51,201 nt of DNA from Bacteroidota bacterium (GCA_013289475.1 JABCZW010000015.1:1-51201), one strand, 5' to 3'; shown: positions 32,126 to 41,665, counted from the stretch's first letter. Numbers and translations: made by a program. Notes: generated from the letters alone by a model not told the origin.

Positions 32126-33175
32126 ATGCTGCCTGAAGAAGTAATGTATAAAGCCCTGGTCGACAAGGACCCGAGTTATGAAGGCTTGTTTATTGCGGCA
32201 GTAAAAACAACCGGCATTTTTTGCCGCCCCACTTGTACGGCACGAAAGCCCAAACGAGAAAATGTAGAGTTTTTTGAAAACCCCAAAGAAGCAATTTTAC
32301 ATGGATACAGAGCTTGCAAGACTTGTTCACCAATGGAAAATTTGGGCACTACACCATCCCTTATTAAAAAGATACTGAACGAGTTGAGCGAAAACCCATC
32401 CTTAAAGTTCAAGGACTATGACCTTGTTAAACGGGGTATTGAACCTAATGCCTTGCGTCGTTGGTTCAAAAAAAATCATGGCATTACTTTTCAGGCTTAT
32501 CAACGCATGCAAAGAATAAATACTGCATTTACTAAAATACAAGCCGGCGAAACGGTTGCTACCACTGCATTCGAAGCTGGTTATGAATCCTTAAGCGGTT
32601 TTACAGATTCATATACATCATTAGTAGGAGCTGCTCCTTCGCAAAGTAAAAACAAACAGATAGTTACAATGACCCGCTTCGAAACTCCATTGGGGCCAAT
32701 GTTTGCATGCGCTACCGAAGAAGGCATTTGCCTGCTAGAGTTTACCGACAGGCGTATGCTGGAAACTGAACTGAAAATATTATCGAAGCAATTAAAAGCA
32801 ACTGTACTGCAAGGTGAGAGTAAATATTTTGAGCCATTGAAAAAACAACTCAACGAATATTTTGAAGGTAAGCGAAAAGAGTTTGACATTCCGCTGGTAT
32901 TGATTGGCACGGACTTTCAGAAAAAGGTTTGGGAAGAATTATTGCGAATACCTTATGGAACAACACGTTCTTACAAACGCCAGGCAATGGCGTTAAATAA
33001 CCTGGAGGCCATACGGGCAGTAGCAGGAGCCAATGGTATGAACAAGATTGCCATTATAATACCTTGCCACCGGGTTATTGGTGAAGATGGCAGTTTAACA
33101 GGTTATGGCGGCGGCTTATGGAGAAAGAAAAGACTGCTCGATATTGAAAAATCTCAACTTGAACTGGGTATATAA
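32126..33175 (+). CDS. ada: Bifunctional Ada: methylphosphotriester methyltransferase / AraC regulator / O6-methylguanine-DNA methyltransferase
   Basis: This 349-residue protein has all three Ada parts. The N-terminal zinc domain has Cys33 and Cys37 (GIFCRPTC) plus ACKTC near residue 68; the cysteine that accepts methyl from phosphotriesters is in this group. An AraC-type helix-turn-helix follows (about 95-165, ALRRWFKKNHGITFQAYQRMQRINTAF). The C-terminal alkyltransferase has the active site PCHRVIG with Cys314, preceded by IPYGTTRSYKRQA. It repairs O6-alkylguanine and activates the adaptive response once methylated. The order and length match E. coli Ada (354 residues). The GNAT gene starts 1 base after its stop, so the two form an operon. 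Confidence 0.96.
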   Translation: MLPEEVMYKALVDKDPSYEGLFIAAVKTTGIFCRPTCTARKPKRENVEFFENPKEAILHGYRACKTCSPMENLGTTPSLIKKILNELSENPSLKFKDYDLVKRGIEPNALRRWFKKNHGITFQAYQRMQRINTAFTKIQAGETVATTAFEAGYESLSGFTDSYTSLVGAAPSQSKNKQIVTMTRFETPLGPMFACATEEGICLLEFTDRRMLETELKILSKQLKATVLQGESKYFEPLKKQLNEYFEGKRKEFDIPLVLIGTDFQKKVWEELLRIPYGTTRSYKRQAMALNNLEAIRAVAGANGMNKIAIIIPCHRVIGEDGSLTGYGGGLWRKKRLLDIEKSQLELGI

Positions 33176-33176
33176 T

Positions 33177-33665
33177 ATGGCTATTATCAGGGAAATAAAG
33201 CGGGAAGACAACGAAGAGATTAAAAAAGTTATTCGCATAGTACTGGAAGAGTTTGGTGTAAACAGGCCCGGTACTGCTTATTATGACGATAGTCTCAACC
33301 ATATGTTTGAATCGTACATGGGCGAAAAGAAAATTTATTACCTTGGAATTATCGATGGGAAAATTTGTGGCGGTGCCGGTATTTACCCCACTGAAGGTTT
33401 ACCTAACAATACTTGCGAACTGATTAAAATGTACTTGTTACCTGAAGCCAGGGGTAAGGGATTAGGAAAATTATTAGTAAACAAATGCATGGAATTTGCA
33501 GCAACAATTGGTTACAAAAAAGTTTACCTGGAGACAATGCCTGAACTGCAAAACGCGGTACACATGTATGAAAAAATGGGCTTTACATTACTGGATGGCC
33601 CATTGGGTAATACAGGGCACTTTGCCTGTACTATACGTATGCTGAAAGATATTAATCCTATGTAA
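33177..33665 (+). CDS. GNAT family N-acetyltransferase co-transcribed with ada
   Basis: This 162-residue acetyltransferase has motif A LIKMYLLPEARGKGLGKLLVNKCMEFA (acetyl-CoA loop RGKGLGK) and the following YKKVYLETMPELQNAVHMYEKMGFTLLDGP. An in-frame extension upstream lies inside ada and is rejected; ATG at 33177 directly follows the ada stop. The sequence resembles the PA2271-like/amino-group acetyltransferases of Bacteroidota, substrate unknown. Its coupling with ada suggests that it is induced by alkylation damage. It converges on the Crp/Fnr gene with a 2-base gap. Confidence 0.88.
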   Translation: MAIIREIKREDNEEIKKVIRIVLEEFGVNRPGTAYYDDSLNHMFESYMGEKKIYYLGIIDGKICGGAGIYPTEGLPNNTCELIKMYLLPEARGKGLGKLLVNKCMEFAATIGYKKVYLETMPELQNAVHMYEKMGFTLLDGPLGNTGHFACTIRMLKDINPM

Positions 33666-33667
33666 GC

Positions 33668-34246
33668 TTATTGATGAGCAACGTCTTTCCTTATGCGACT
33701 AAGTGATTCGGGAGTTATTCCCAGGTAAGAGGCTATCATCTTTTGGGGTACTCTCAATGCCACAGTAGGGTACAATTTAATGAATTCAAGGTAACGCTCT
33801 TCTGCACTGGCACCTAACAGATTTATTACCCTTTTTTGCATCGCCTTAAAGCTGTTATGAAACAACGTTTGCATCATTTGGCCACCATTCGGCAATATGG
33901 CTGAAAATTTCTCGTTAAAATCACGCTCACTTAAAAGCACTTCCGACTCTTCAATAGCATCAATAAAGAACATTGCAGGTTCCTGTTTCAATAAACTGTT
34001 CTGATCAGATATCCACCAGTTTTCAGGTGCAAACTGTATAATATGCTCTTTACCATTTTTATCAACCACGTAGCTTCTGAGGCAGCCCCTTGTTACAAAA
34101 AAATTATGCTGGCACACCTCGCCCTCTCGCAGTAATATAGTCCCTTTTGAAATTTTTTTGGGAGTATATAAATCACCAATAGCCTTAAATTGTTCATCGG
34201 TAAAACTTATTTTACCTCTCAGGTAATCTTTCAAAACATCTAACAT
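33668..34246 (-). CDS. Crp/Fnr-family transcriptional regulator
   Basis: This 192-residue regulator has a cyclic-nucleotide-binding-like barrel (KISKGTILLREGEVCQHNFFVTRGCLRSYVV, about 31-61), a dimerisation helix and a short helix-turn-helix (VPQKMIASYLGITPESLSRIRKDV, about 166-189). The recognition helix reads ExxSR, as in FNR, which contacts TTGAT half-sites. The FNR iron-sulfur cysteine cluster at the N-terminus is absent. This small type is abundant in Bacteroidota. Its ligand and target genes are unknown. A -7 element TATATTTG lies only 5 bases before the start codon, so the mRNA may be nearly leaderless. Confidence 0.9.
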   Translation of the reverse strand: MLDVLKDYLRGKISFTDEQFKAIGDLYTPKKISKGTILLREGEVCQHNFFVTRGCLRSYVVDKNGKEHIIQFAPENWWISDQNSLLKQEPAMFFIDAIEESEVLLSERDFNEKFSAILPNGGQMMQTLFHNSFKAMQKRVINLLGASAEERYLEFIKLYPTVALRVPQKMIASYLGITPESLSRIRKDVAHQ

Positions 34247-34251
34247 AAAAG

Positions 34252-34259
34252 CAAATATA
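34252..34259 (-). promoter_or_regulatory. -7 element (TATATTTG) of the Crp/Fnr gene, very close to the start codon
   Basis: TATATTTG on the minus strand is an exact consensus match, and only the 5 bases CTTTT separate it from the ATG. In other genes of this window the gap is usually 15-25 bases. The transcript would therefore be leaderless or nearly so. Confidence 0.6.
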
Positions 34260-34378
34260 CTTATGTTATCTACTTACAGCATTATTACAGAACCCTGCTA
34301 TTAATATTACAATGAATTACAAGGGCTTTAGCATAGGAAAAAATGCTACATTAGAGCTTTCAAAAATTAACCATTCTT

Positions 34379-37300
34379 ATGTGTATGAGAAAAAGAGCAA
34401 TTGTATTTTCAACCGGTGTTTTGTTGTTCCTCGTGACTATTTGTAATTATTCTTTCGGACAGAAATCCGTACCCATAGTCCCACTAAATAACACATATGA
34501 TATACTTATAAAAGCCATTGCCCTTTCTGATACCGGCCAGTTTGATAAAGCAAGTGAATTGTTTGAGAAGATATCGCGTAACGATACTAATTACTCTCTT
34601 GCTATTTTTGAAGATGCTGCATGTCGTATTGCTGCAGGTGAAGACAGTGCTGCCATAAGTGTTTGCCGCAAAGGGCTTGCTTTACATACCGAATATGCCC
34701 CTGATTTTTATAAATTGCTAAGCAATGCATATATTGATATGGATAGGAATGATGCCGCTATAAAACTGCTTAGAGATACAGTAATACCAATGTACCCAAG
34801 TATTTATATTTTACATTATTCGTTAGGCCTTGCCTATTACAAATCGCACATGTACGACAGTGCCATTGCGGCTTTTCAGCGCTCTATCAACCTGGATATA
34901 TTCAACCCTTCAAGCCATTATTATCTTGGCAAATGCTGCCTTGAACAGGGGCGGATGGTACCGGCATTACTCTCATTGCAATTTTATCTTATGCTCGAAC
35001 CTATCTCTTCTCGGGCATTTACAACAGTACAACTCATTGAACAGGTAACCGAAGGAAAATATGATTACAACAAAGCAACTGTAGTCGACGCATCAAAGTA
35101 TGGCGATGATGTATTTGCTGACCTGGACCAGATCATAAAATCAAAAATCGGGCTAAGCGAAGATTATAAACCAAAAACAAAAGTTGCCTATGGTGTTATG
35201 AAACAATGTCAGTTGTTTATGGAGAAGCTTAGTTATACACCTAACACTAATAATTTTTGGATGGAAGAATATGTTCCCTTCTTTACCCAGCTTCAGAAGA
35301 AAGATTATTTCGAATATTACATTTATTACATAATGAGCTCGGTTAACAGTGATGACCTGCAAAAAGAAATAAGTAAGAATAAAAAAAAGATAACCGATTT
35401 TACTGACTGGGCAGGTAAAACTATTGGTGAGAAACGAGACAAGCATGAAGTAACCATTGACGGCGTTAAAAAAACTATTACCTATCGCTTTTATACTAAT
35501 CAGTTCCGTGAAGCTATTGGTGAAGAAAATGCTAAAGGAAAACCAATTGGCGATTGGGTAATATATAACCAATATACCGGTACCGTATCTGCCAGGGGCG
35601 CATTTAATGCCAATGGTAATCGCGAGGGTTTATGGACCTGGTATTACTTTGATGGTGTAATGAAAGAAAGAACCAATTATAGCGATGACAAACGCGAAGG
35701 TGTTTCTGAAACATGGTATACTAATGGTGCACCAAAGGGTAAATACAACTACCACAACGATAAGCTGAATGGAGAAACATGGGGCTATAACTCTTCAGGT
35801 ATACTTACATCGCATGGTAATTATGTTAACGACAAACCTATTGGCCAATACCAATTATACTACGCCGATGGGAAACAGCATTTTGCCGCCAATTATGCCG
35901 ACGCAGGGTTAGACGGAGAGTTAAAACAATTTTATATCACTCAACAAACACTATTATCATCTACCTGTAAAAGTGGAAAGAAAACCGGCCCTGCTACCGA
36001 GTATTGGTCGAACGGGAAAGTAAAAAGCAAAGGAGATTATAAAGATGATAACACGGTAGGGGCATGGAAATTTTATTACGAAGATGGTAGCTTGCATAAG
36101 GAAGGTTCCTATACAGATGATGGTAAAGGAACAGGGCTATGGACAAGCTATTACCGTAATGGTAAGAAAGCAGAAGATTTTAGTTTTAATAAAGTTGGTG
36201 AGCTTAATGGAATGGATGTGATGTATGATGACGACGGAGTAAAATATGGTGAACTGGAATATAAGAATGGCGAATTAGAGCATGTTATATATTATGATAA
36301 AAGTGGTAAGAACATATTTGAAACCAAACTGGCTGGTGGAAAATTAGCACACAAGAACTTTACTCCTGCCGGGGTAAAAGTCAGTGAGGGAGAAAGTATG
36401 AATGGCAAAAGAATAGGTAAATGGAATTTTTATTCATCAACCGGTGCTTTAACTGAAGATGACAACTATAAAAATGGAGTGCTGCAAGGCGAAAGGACAC
36501 AGTACTTCCTGGATGGTAAGGTAAAAGATTCATTACACTATAACAACGACCTGGCAGATGGGCTATACCACGAATATTTTGATAATGGCCAGTTGCACAC
36601 TATAGGATGGTTTGCTGATGGCGAAAAAGAAGGGGACTGGTATTATTATAATGCCCGTGGCACACTTAGCTCACATATTTATTACACCAACAATACTGCA
36701 TCGGGGTATGCAGATTATTACGATGTAAATGGCCGCCTTTCGGTAGAAGAATATATCAATAGCTTAGGCTATTATGATAAGTCATGGATTTACGACACTA
36801 CCGGCACAAAGCCTATTTATACTTATATATCTGATAAAGGCAATGGTGCATATAAATCTGTTTATGCTAATGGGCAGGTAAAATTCGAACGTACTTTTGT
36901 TGCCGGTGATGCTGACGGGCCTCAGAAAGTATATTATTTTAATGGTAAGATAAAATCGGAATCAACCGTTCTTTCGGGCAGCCGTCAGGGAAAATTTACC
37001 AATTACTACAATAATGGGAATGTCGAATCTGTTTTTAATTATGATATAGGAAATGCAACCGGCCCGGCAACAAGGTATTTTGAAAGTGGTAAAATAAAAT
37101 ACCTGGAAAACTTTTTAGCCGATAACGAAGATGGTACATATAAAGAGTTTTATGAAAACGGTAAACTTTGCCGCCAGGGCGACTATACCGATGGCGATAA
37201 GAATGGTGTTACAAAATCTTACTTTGAAGACAGCTCAATTATCTGCGCCGCTTGGTATCATAACGGGCTCATAACAGGCTATTCCTATTCCGGGAAAGAT

Positions 37301-37720
37301 GGAAGCCTCGTTACGACTATACCTATTGAAAAAGGGGCAGGAACAGTTACCTGCTATTATCCTAACGGAACCAAGTCGTTGGAATGCAAATATGTAAATG
37401 GGCTGTTTGATGGAAAAAGAACAGAATATACCCCCGATGGAAAAGTTTATGAAGACGAAAACTATGAACTGGGTGACGAGTCGGGCATGCAGAAGTACTA
37501 TTACCGCAGCGGCAAGATAAAAGCGGAAGAAAATTATTACATGGGAGACAAGGATGGGGCATTTACCTACTACTATGAAACAGGCAAGAAAGAACATGAA
37601 GAATACTGGGTATTAGGCAAGCGCCATGGTACATTTAAGTATTACGATAAAATGGGTAAACTGCTAAAAACTGTGGTTTATTACGATGATGATGTTATTT
37701 CAGAAAAAGTTGCGAAATGA
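34379..37720 (+). CDS. Secreted TPR protein with about 30 YwqK/MORN-like repeats
   Basis: This 1113-residue exported protein has a type I signal peptide from the second ATG (34385): MRKRAIVFSTGVLLFLV, cleavage near SFGQ. A TPR superhelix follows (about 30-225, with YDILIKAIALSDTGQFDKAS and LGLAYYKSHMYDSAIAAFQ), then a linker domain to about residue 385. About 30 tandem repeats of the pattern GxWxxYYxxGxxxxxxxYxxGxxxG occupy residues 390-1113. These are the MORN_2/YwqK repeats, which build an elongated beta-hairpin ribbon; the usual YwqK protein has far fewer. No catalytic motif is visible. It probably acts as a large periplasmic or surface scaffold. Its stop overlaps the next start (ATGA), tying it to the DUF3857-transglutaminase proteins. 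Confidence 0.88.
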   Translation: MCMRKRAIVFSTGVLLFLVTICNYSFGQKSVPIVPLNNTYDILIKAIALSDTGQFDKASELFEKISRNDTNYSLAIFEDAACRIAAGEDSAAISVCRKGLALHTEYAPDFYKLLSNAYIDMDRNDAAIKLLRDTVIPMYPSIYILHYSLGLAYYKSHMYDSAIAAFQRSINLDIFNPSSHYYLGKCCLEQGRMVPALLSLQFYLMLEPISSRAFTTVQLIEQVTEGKYDYNKATVVDASKYGDDVFADLDQIIKSKIGLSEDYKPKTKVAYGVMKQCQLFMEKLSYTPNTNNFWMEEYVPFFTQLQKKDYFEYYIYYIMSSVNSDDLQKEISKNKKKITDFTDWAGKTIGEKRDKHEVTIDGVKKTITYRFYTNQFREAIGEENAKGKPIGDWVIYNQYTGTVSARGAFNANGNREGLWTWYYFDGVMKERTNYSDDKREGVSETWYTNGAPKGKYNYHNDKLNGETWGYNSSGILTSHGNYVNDKPIGQYQLYYADGKQHFAANYADAGLDGELKQFYITQQTLLSSTCKSGKKTGPATEYWSNGKVKSKGDYKDDNTVGAWKFYYEDGSLHKEGSYTDDGKGTGLWTSYYRNGKKAEDFSFNKVGELNGMDVMYDDDGVKYGELEYKNGELEHVIYYDKSGKNIFETKLAGGKLAHKNFTPAGVKVSEGESMNGKRIGKWNFYSSTGALTEDDNYKNGVLQGERTQYFLDGKVKDSLHYNNDLADGLYHEYFDNGQLHTIGWFADGEKEGDWYYYNARGTLSSHIYYTNNTASGYADYYDVNGRLSVEEYINSLGYYDKSWIYDTTGTKPIYTYISDKGNGAYKSVYANGQVKFERTFVAGDADGPQKVYYFNGKIKSESTVLSGSRQGKFTNYYNNGNVESVFNYDIGNATGPATRYFESGKIKYLENFLADNEDGTYKEFYENGKLCRQGDYTDGDKNGVTKSYFEDSSIICAAWYHNGLITGYSYSGKDGSLVTTIPIEKGAGTVTCYYPNGTKSLECKYVNGLFDGKRTEYTPDGKVYEDENYELGDESGMQKYYYRSGKIKAEENYYMGDKDGAFTYYYETGKKEHEEYWVLGKRHGTFKYYDKMGKLLKTVVYYDDDVISEKVAK

Positions 37721-39660
37721 GAATCAAGAAGAATATTTCCTTTAAAAGATTTGTATTGGGCTCATGCCTGATCCTATGTTGTATTTCAGTTTATGCACAA
37801 AAGGATGATGAATATACTGCCCTGAGAAAAGAGTACTCGAATGAAAATGCAGTATTTGTTTCCCGCAAAGAAAATGTGGAAATAAAAATAGAAAAGGACC
37901 AGTTAGTAGTTTATTCGAAAGTATACGAAGAATTATTGTTGCTGACCGATAAAACCAGTGAGTATATTGACCGCAATGTTTACTGGTCAAGTTTTTCAGA
38001 AATACAGGACCTTGACGCACGTAGTCTTAATCCTGATGGGAACCATTATAAAACTATGAAGGTAAAAGAGTATGCAAAGACCAATGAAATCTCGGAAGGT
38101 ACCTTTTATGACGATTCCCGTTCTTATAAATTTGTTTTTCCGGGCCTTGTAAACGGTTCGCGTTCTATTCTTTCTTATACTGAAAAATTGAAAGATCCCC
38201 ATCTTTTCGGGCATTTTTATTTTACTTCTTTTGCTCCGGCCAAAGATGTAGAGTACTCGGTTACTTTTCCTTCAAACGTTAAAATTCATTACAAATTATT
38301 TCATGTTAGCGACAGTGCATTACAATTTACTTCTAAAGTAAGCGGCAAGAGCACTACCTACACATGGAAAATGCATAATGTTAAAAAATTTAAAGTTGAA
38401 GATGCAGCCCCTGCGTTCAGCTACTTCACTCCAGGTATTGTAGTGCTTATTGATCAATACACAGTCGATAATCAAACCATAAAAGTATTGGCCGATACTA
38501 ACGATCTTTATAACTGGTATTATGGTTTCGTAAAATATGTAAACACCTCCGTATCTCCTAATGTTAAAGCAGTTGTTGACTCACTAACTAATGGTGCAAC
38601 AGATAATTTAGATAAAGTAAAACGCATATTTTACTGGGTACAAAACCAGGTTACTTATATTGCTTATGAAGATAGCCTTGGTGGTTTTATACCACGTGAA
38701 GCTACATTGGTATGCTCTCGCCGCTTTGGCGATTGCAAGGACATGGCAAGCACTTTAACTGAAATGATAAATGCTGCAGGGCTCGAAGCTCATCAGACAT
38801 GGATTGGGACCCGCGACATTCCCTATACGTTTGAAGATGTACCTGCTCCAATTTCAACTAACCACATGATATGTACTTATATACAAGATGGTAAATATTA
38901 TTTTCTTGATGCTACGGGCAAAAATTCACCTTTCGATTTTCCTACTTCCATGATACAAGGCAAGCAAGCACTGATTGGCATGGGGCCTGATAAATATAAA
39001 ATTGTACGGGTACCTGTCTTAGATACTGATAAGAATATCTATTCAGACAGCGTACATATGCAACTGAATAATACAACAGTTAAAGGCAGCGGTAAGTTGA
39101 GTGTGCGCGGGTACAACAAAATATTGCTTGGCTGGCGTTTGCAGAACGTTGATAAAAGCTATGAGCATAAATACTTAACCAGTTTACTCGAAAAAGGAAG
39201 CAATAAATTTAATCTTGATAGTTCATCGTATGAAAATCTTACTGACCGTGATAAGGATCTTGCTATAAACTATTCTTTTAGTCTTAGTGATTATGTTCAG
39301 CAAAATGGCAATGAACTTTACATAAATATGCAACTGGAAAAAATATTTAAAAACGATTTACTTGATGCCGACCGGGAAGCACCACGTGATTTTGAATTTA
39401 AAACCATTGACCGTGGTATAAGCACACTAGATGTGCCTAAAGGTTACAAGATATCATATCTTCCGCAAAGTACAAGCTACACCGGCCCGCTCGGAGGGTT
39501 TAAGATTACATATTCGGTTAAAGGAAATGAAATTATTGACGATAGTTATATTTACATAAATACATTAATGATCTATCCTAAGGATTTTAGTGAATGGAAC
39601 AAAATGATACGTGCCCTTTCAAGAGCATATAATGAATCAGTAACTTTAGTAAAACAATAA
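37717..39660 (+). CDS. Secreted DUF3857 / transglutaminase-like cysteine protein
   Basis: This 647-residue protein has a type I signal peptide (ending VYAQK). A DUF3857 domain comes first (about 50-215), then a transglutaminase-like core (about 290-400). The core has a complete catalytic triad: Cys340 in RRFGDCKDMAST, His383 in STNHMICTY and Asp398 in YFLDATGK. A C-terminal beta domain of about 240 residues follows. Such cores act as transglutaminases, transamidases or peptidases in the periplasm or outside the cell. It is translationally coupled to the MORN-repeat gene upstream and lies 7 bases before a DUF3857 paralogue. The substrate is unknown. Confidence 0.9.
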   Translation: MRIKKNISFKRFVLGSCLILCCISVYAQKDDEYTALRKEYSNENAVFVSRKENVEIKIEKDQLVVYSKVYEELLLLTDKTSEYIDRNVYWSSFSEIQDLDARSLNPDGNHYKTMKVKEYAKTNEISEGTFYDDSRSYKFVFPGLVNGSRSILSYTEKLKDPHLFGHFYFTSFAPAKDVEYSVTFPSNVKIHYKLFHVSDSALQFTSKVSGKSTTYTWKMHNVKKFKVEDAAPAFSYFTPGIVVLIDQYTVDNQTIKVLADTNDLYNWYYGFVKYVNTSVSPNVKAVVDSLTNGATDNLDKVKRIFYWVQNQVTYIAYEDSLGGFIPREATLVCSRRFGDCKDMASTLTEMINAAGLEAHQTWIGTRDIPYTFEDVPAPISTNHMICTYIQDGKYYFLDATGKNSPFDFPTSMIQGKQALIGMGPDKYKIVRVPVLDTDKNIYSDSVHMQLNNTTVKGSGKLSVRGYNKILLGWRLQNVDKSYEHKYLTSLLEKGSNKFNLDSSSYENLTDRDKDLAINYSFSLSDYVQQNGNELYINMQLEKIFKNDLLDADREAPRDFEFKTIDRGISTLDVPKGYKISYLPQSTSYTGPLGGFKITYSVKGNEIIDDSYIYINTLMIYPKDFSEWNKMIRALSRAYNESVTLVKQ

Positions 39661-39667
39661 CCCCACA

Positions 39668-41662
39668 ATGCTGCGTAAACTATTTTTTTCTATCCTGGCT
39701 GTATGCATGAGTTCCGGCCTTTTTGCACAATTTCAAACCGTAGTCCCCGACCCGGAATATAAGAGTTATACCTGGGATGAAACTCCCAAACTGCATGATC
39801 TTACAGCAGATGAGAAGAAAAGAAATTCAGTTGTAATAAAAGATAAACGTATACTTGAATACTATTTCGATACCCCCGACAATATTGTATTATACGTTAC
39901 ACGTCACTTTATTGTGCGTGTAAACTCCGATAAAGCAATAGAAGAAAATAACACTGTATATATTCCGCTGGGCGATAACGTTAGCGTAGTAGATGTGAAA
40001 GCCCGCGCCATTGGCAAAGACGGCAAGGTAACTATGCTGAATTCTAAGAATATAAAAGATGTTGACAACTATGAAAACCTTGGCCCTTTCAGGATATTTG
40101 CCATTGATGGTATTGAAAACGGTGGAGAGGTAGAATACATTTACACAGTAAAACGCCCATTCCGGTTATTCGGTAATGAATATATACGCAAAACTGCTTT
40201 GCATAAAGAGGTTGATGTAGATATTTACTCTCCAAAGCATTTAATATTTATTGCTAAAAGTTACAACGGCTTTCCTGATATGGTACTCGATTCGAATATG
40301 ATTACCAAGCACCACATTGTTGCACAGGGCCATAATATTGAAGGTTATGACAAGGAGGAGTTTTCGGGAGGAGATGGAGCGCTTATGCGCCTGGAATATA
40401 CGTTTGCTTATAATACTGCGCAGGACCCGGATAAAAGACAATACACCTACAGTGATTTTTGCCAGAGGATATTTACGATACTGGATAAAGAAAGTGATAA
40501 GGCTGATTTGAAAACAGCAGAAAAAGTAATTGATACCATGAAACTTAAAAATCTTTCTGATGAAGACAAAATAAGGCATATAGAAAGCGTTATAAAAGGA
40601 ACTATTGCAGTACGTGAAGATGTAACAGGTGACAAGAGCATGACACTGCCTGTTATTTTTAAGAACCATGTATGCGATGAAACCGGAATAATAAAAGTAT
40701 TCCACTTACTACTCAATGCAGCCGGAATAAAACACCAGATCGTTATGACATCTGACAGGTCGGACAAACCATTTGACGGAGAGTTTGATTCATGGACCTA
40801 TTTGCAGAAATACCTGATTTACTTCCCTACCACAAATAATTATGTAGCTCCAACCGAAATTGCATCTCGTTATGGGTTCCCACCCGCAGAATGGATATGC
40901 CAGAAAGGATATTTTATGCATTCTGAAACTATCGGTAAAGATGTACAGACAGGTGTGGGTATTATGCGCGATTTACCTTGCAATGATTATAAAAAGAGCA
41001 TGGGAGAAATATATGCTGATGTAAAATTCGACCTAGATATGGGTAATGTAAATCTGCACTTTAAACAAACCTTCTCAGGTTACGAAGCTTATTCATTTCA
41101 GCCATTGTTTTCTTACCTGGCCGACCAGGACAGGAAAGATTTTACTGACAAGTTATTCAAATCGATTTTTGAAGATGCAAAACCTACTAACCAAAAAGTA
41201 TATGGATACGGCGAGGCAGATATTTTCCGAAATCCGTTTGTAATTGAAGCCGATTTTAGCACCAACAGCGTATTAGAGAAAACCGGCAATAAGTACCTGT
41301 TTAAAGTTGGTGAACTTATTGGCCCACAAAGCCAGTTATACCATGACACCGTTAGGCATACCCCAGTGGAAAATTCTTACAATCATGGTTATCATCGTGA
41401 AATTAAATTTGAAATTCCTGATGGGTATAAAGTATCAAACCCCGATGCTGTGAATATGGATGTATATGATGGCAAAGCTACTGATGCACATACTATGGAG
41501 TTTCATTCTTATTACAAAATTGATGGCAATACTATAACTGTCTATTGCGATGAATACTATTCCCAGTTGCGTTACCCTATAAACATGTATGAACAGTTTA
41601 GAAATGTTATTAATGCTTCTGCCGACTTTAACAAGGTAGTTCTTTTCCTCGAGAAAAAATAA
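39668..41662 (+). CDS. Secreted DUF3857 protein with degenerate transglutaminase core
   Basis: This 664-residue paralogue of the preceding protein has a signal peptide (cleavage near LFAQF), a DUF3857 region (about 60-220) and a transglutaminase-like helix (VCDETGIIKVFHLLLNAAGIKHQIV, about 336-360). At the place of the catalytic His and Asp it has DSWTYLQKYLIYFPTTNNYVAPTE, which lacks the NHM and LDATG motifs. Catalysis by the usual triad is therefore unlikely, and the protein may bind substrate or partner with its active neighbour. It is the third gene of the MORN-DUF3857-DUF3857 run. Confidence 0.85.
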   Translation: MLRKLFFSILAVCMSSGLFAQFQTVVPDPEYKSYTWDETPKLHDLTADEKKRNSVVIKDKRILEYYFDTPDNIVLYVTRHFIVRVNSDKAIEENNTVYIPLGDNVSVVDVKARAIGKDGKVTMLNSKNIKDVDNYENLGPFRIFAIDGIENGGEVEYIYTVKRPFRLFGNEYIRKTALHKEVDVDIYSPKHLIFIAKSYNGFPDMVLDSNMITKHHIVAQGHNIEGYDKEEFSGGDGALMRLEYTFAYNTAQDPDKRQYTYSDFCQRIFTILDKESDKADLKTAEKVIDTMKLKNLSDEDKIRHIESVIKGTIAVREDVTGDKSMTLPVIFKNHVCDETGIIKVFHLLLNAAGIKHQIVMTSDRSDKPFDGEFDSWTYLQKYLIYFPTTNNYVAPTEIASRYGFPPAEWICQKGYFMHSETIGKDVQTGVGIMRDLPCNDYKKSMGEIYADVKFDLDMGNVNLHFKQTFSGYEAYSFQPLFSYLADQDRKDFTDKLFKSIFEDAKPTNQKVYGYGEADIFRNPFVIEADFSTNSVLEKTGNKYLFKVGELIGPQSQLYHDTVRHTPVENSYNHGYHREIKFEIPDGYKVSNPDAVNMDVYDGKATDAHTMEFHSYYKIDGNTITVYCDEYYSQLRYPINMYEQFRNVINASADFNKVVLFLEKK

Positions 41663-41665
41663 ATC

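Noticed and set aside
34379..37720. YwqK toxin-antitoxin module
   Set aside because: The repeats resemble YwqK antitoxin, but the protein is secreted, has about 30 repeats and a TPR domain, and no toxin-like gene is adjacent.
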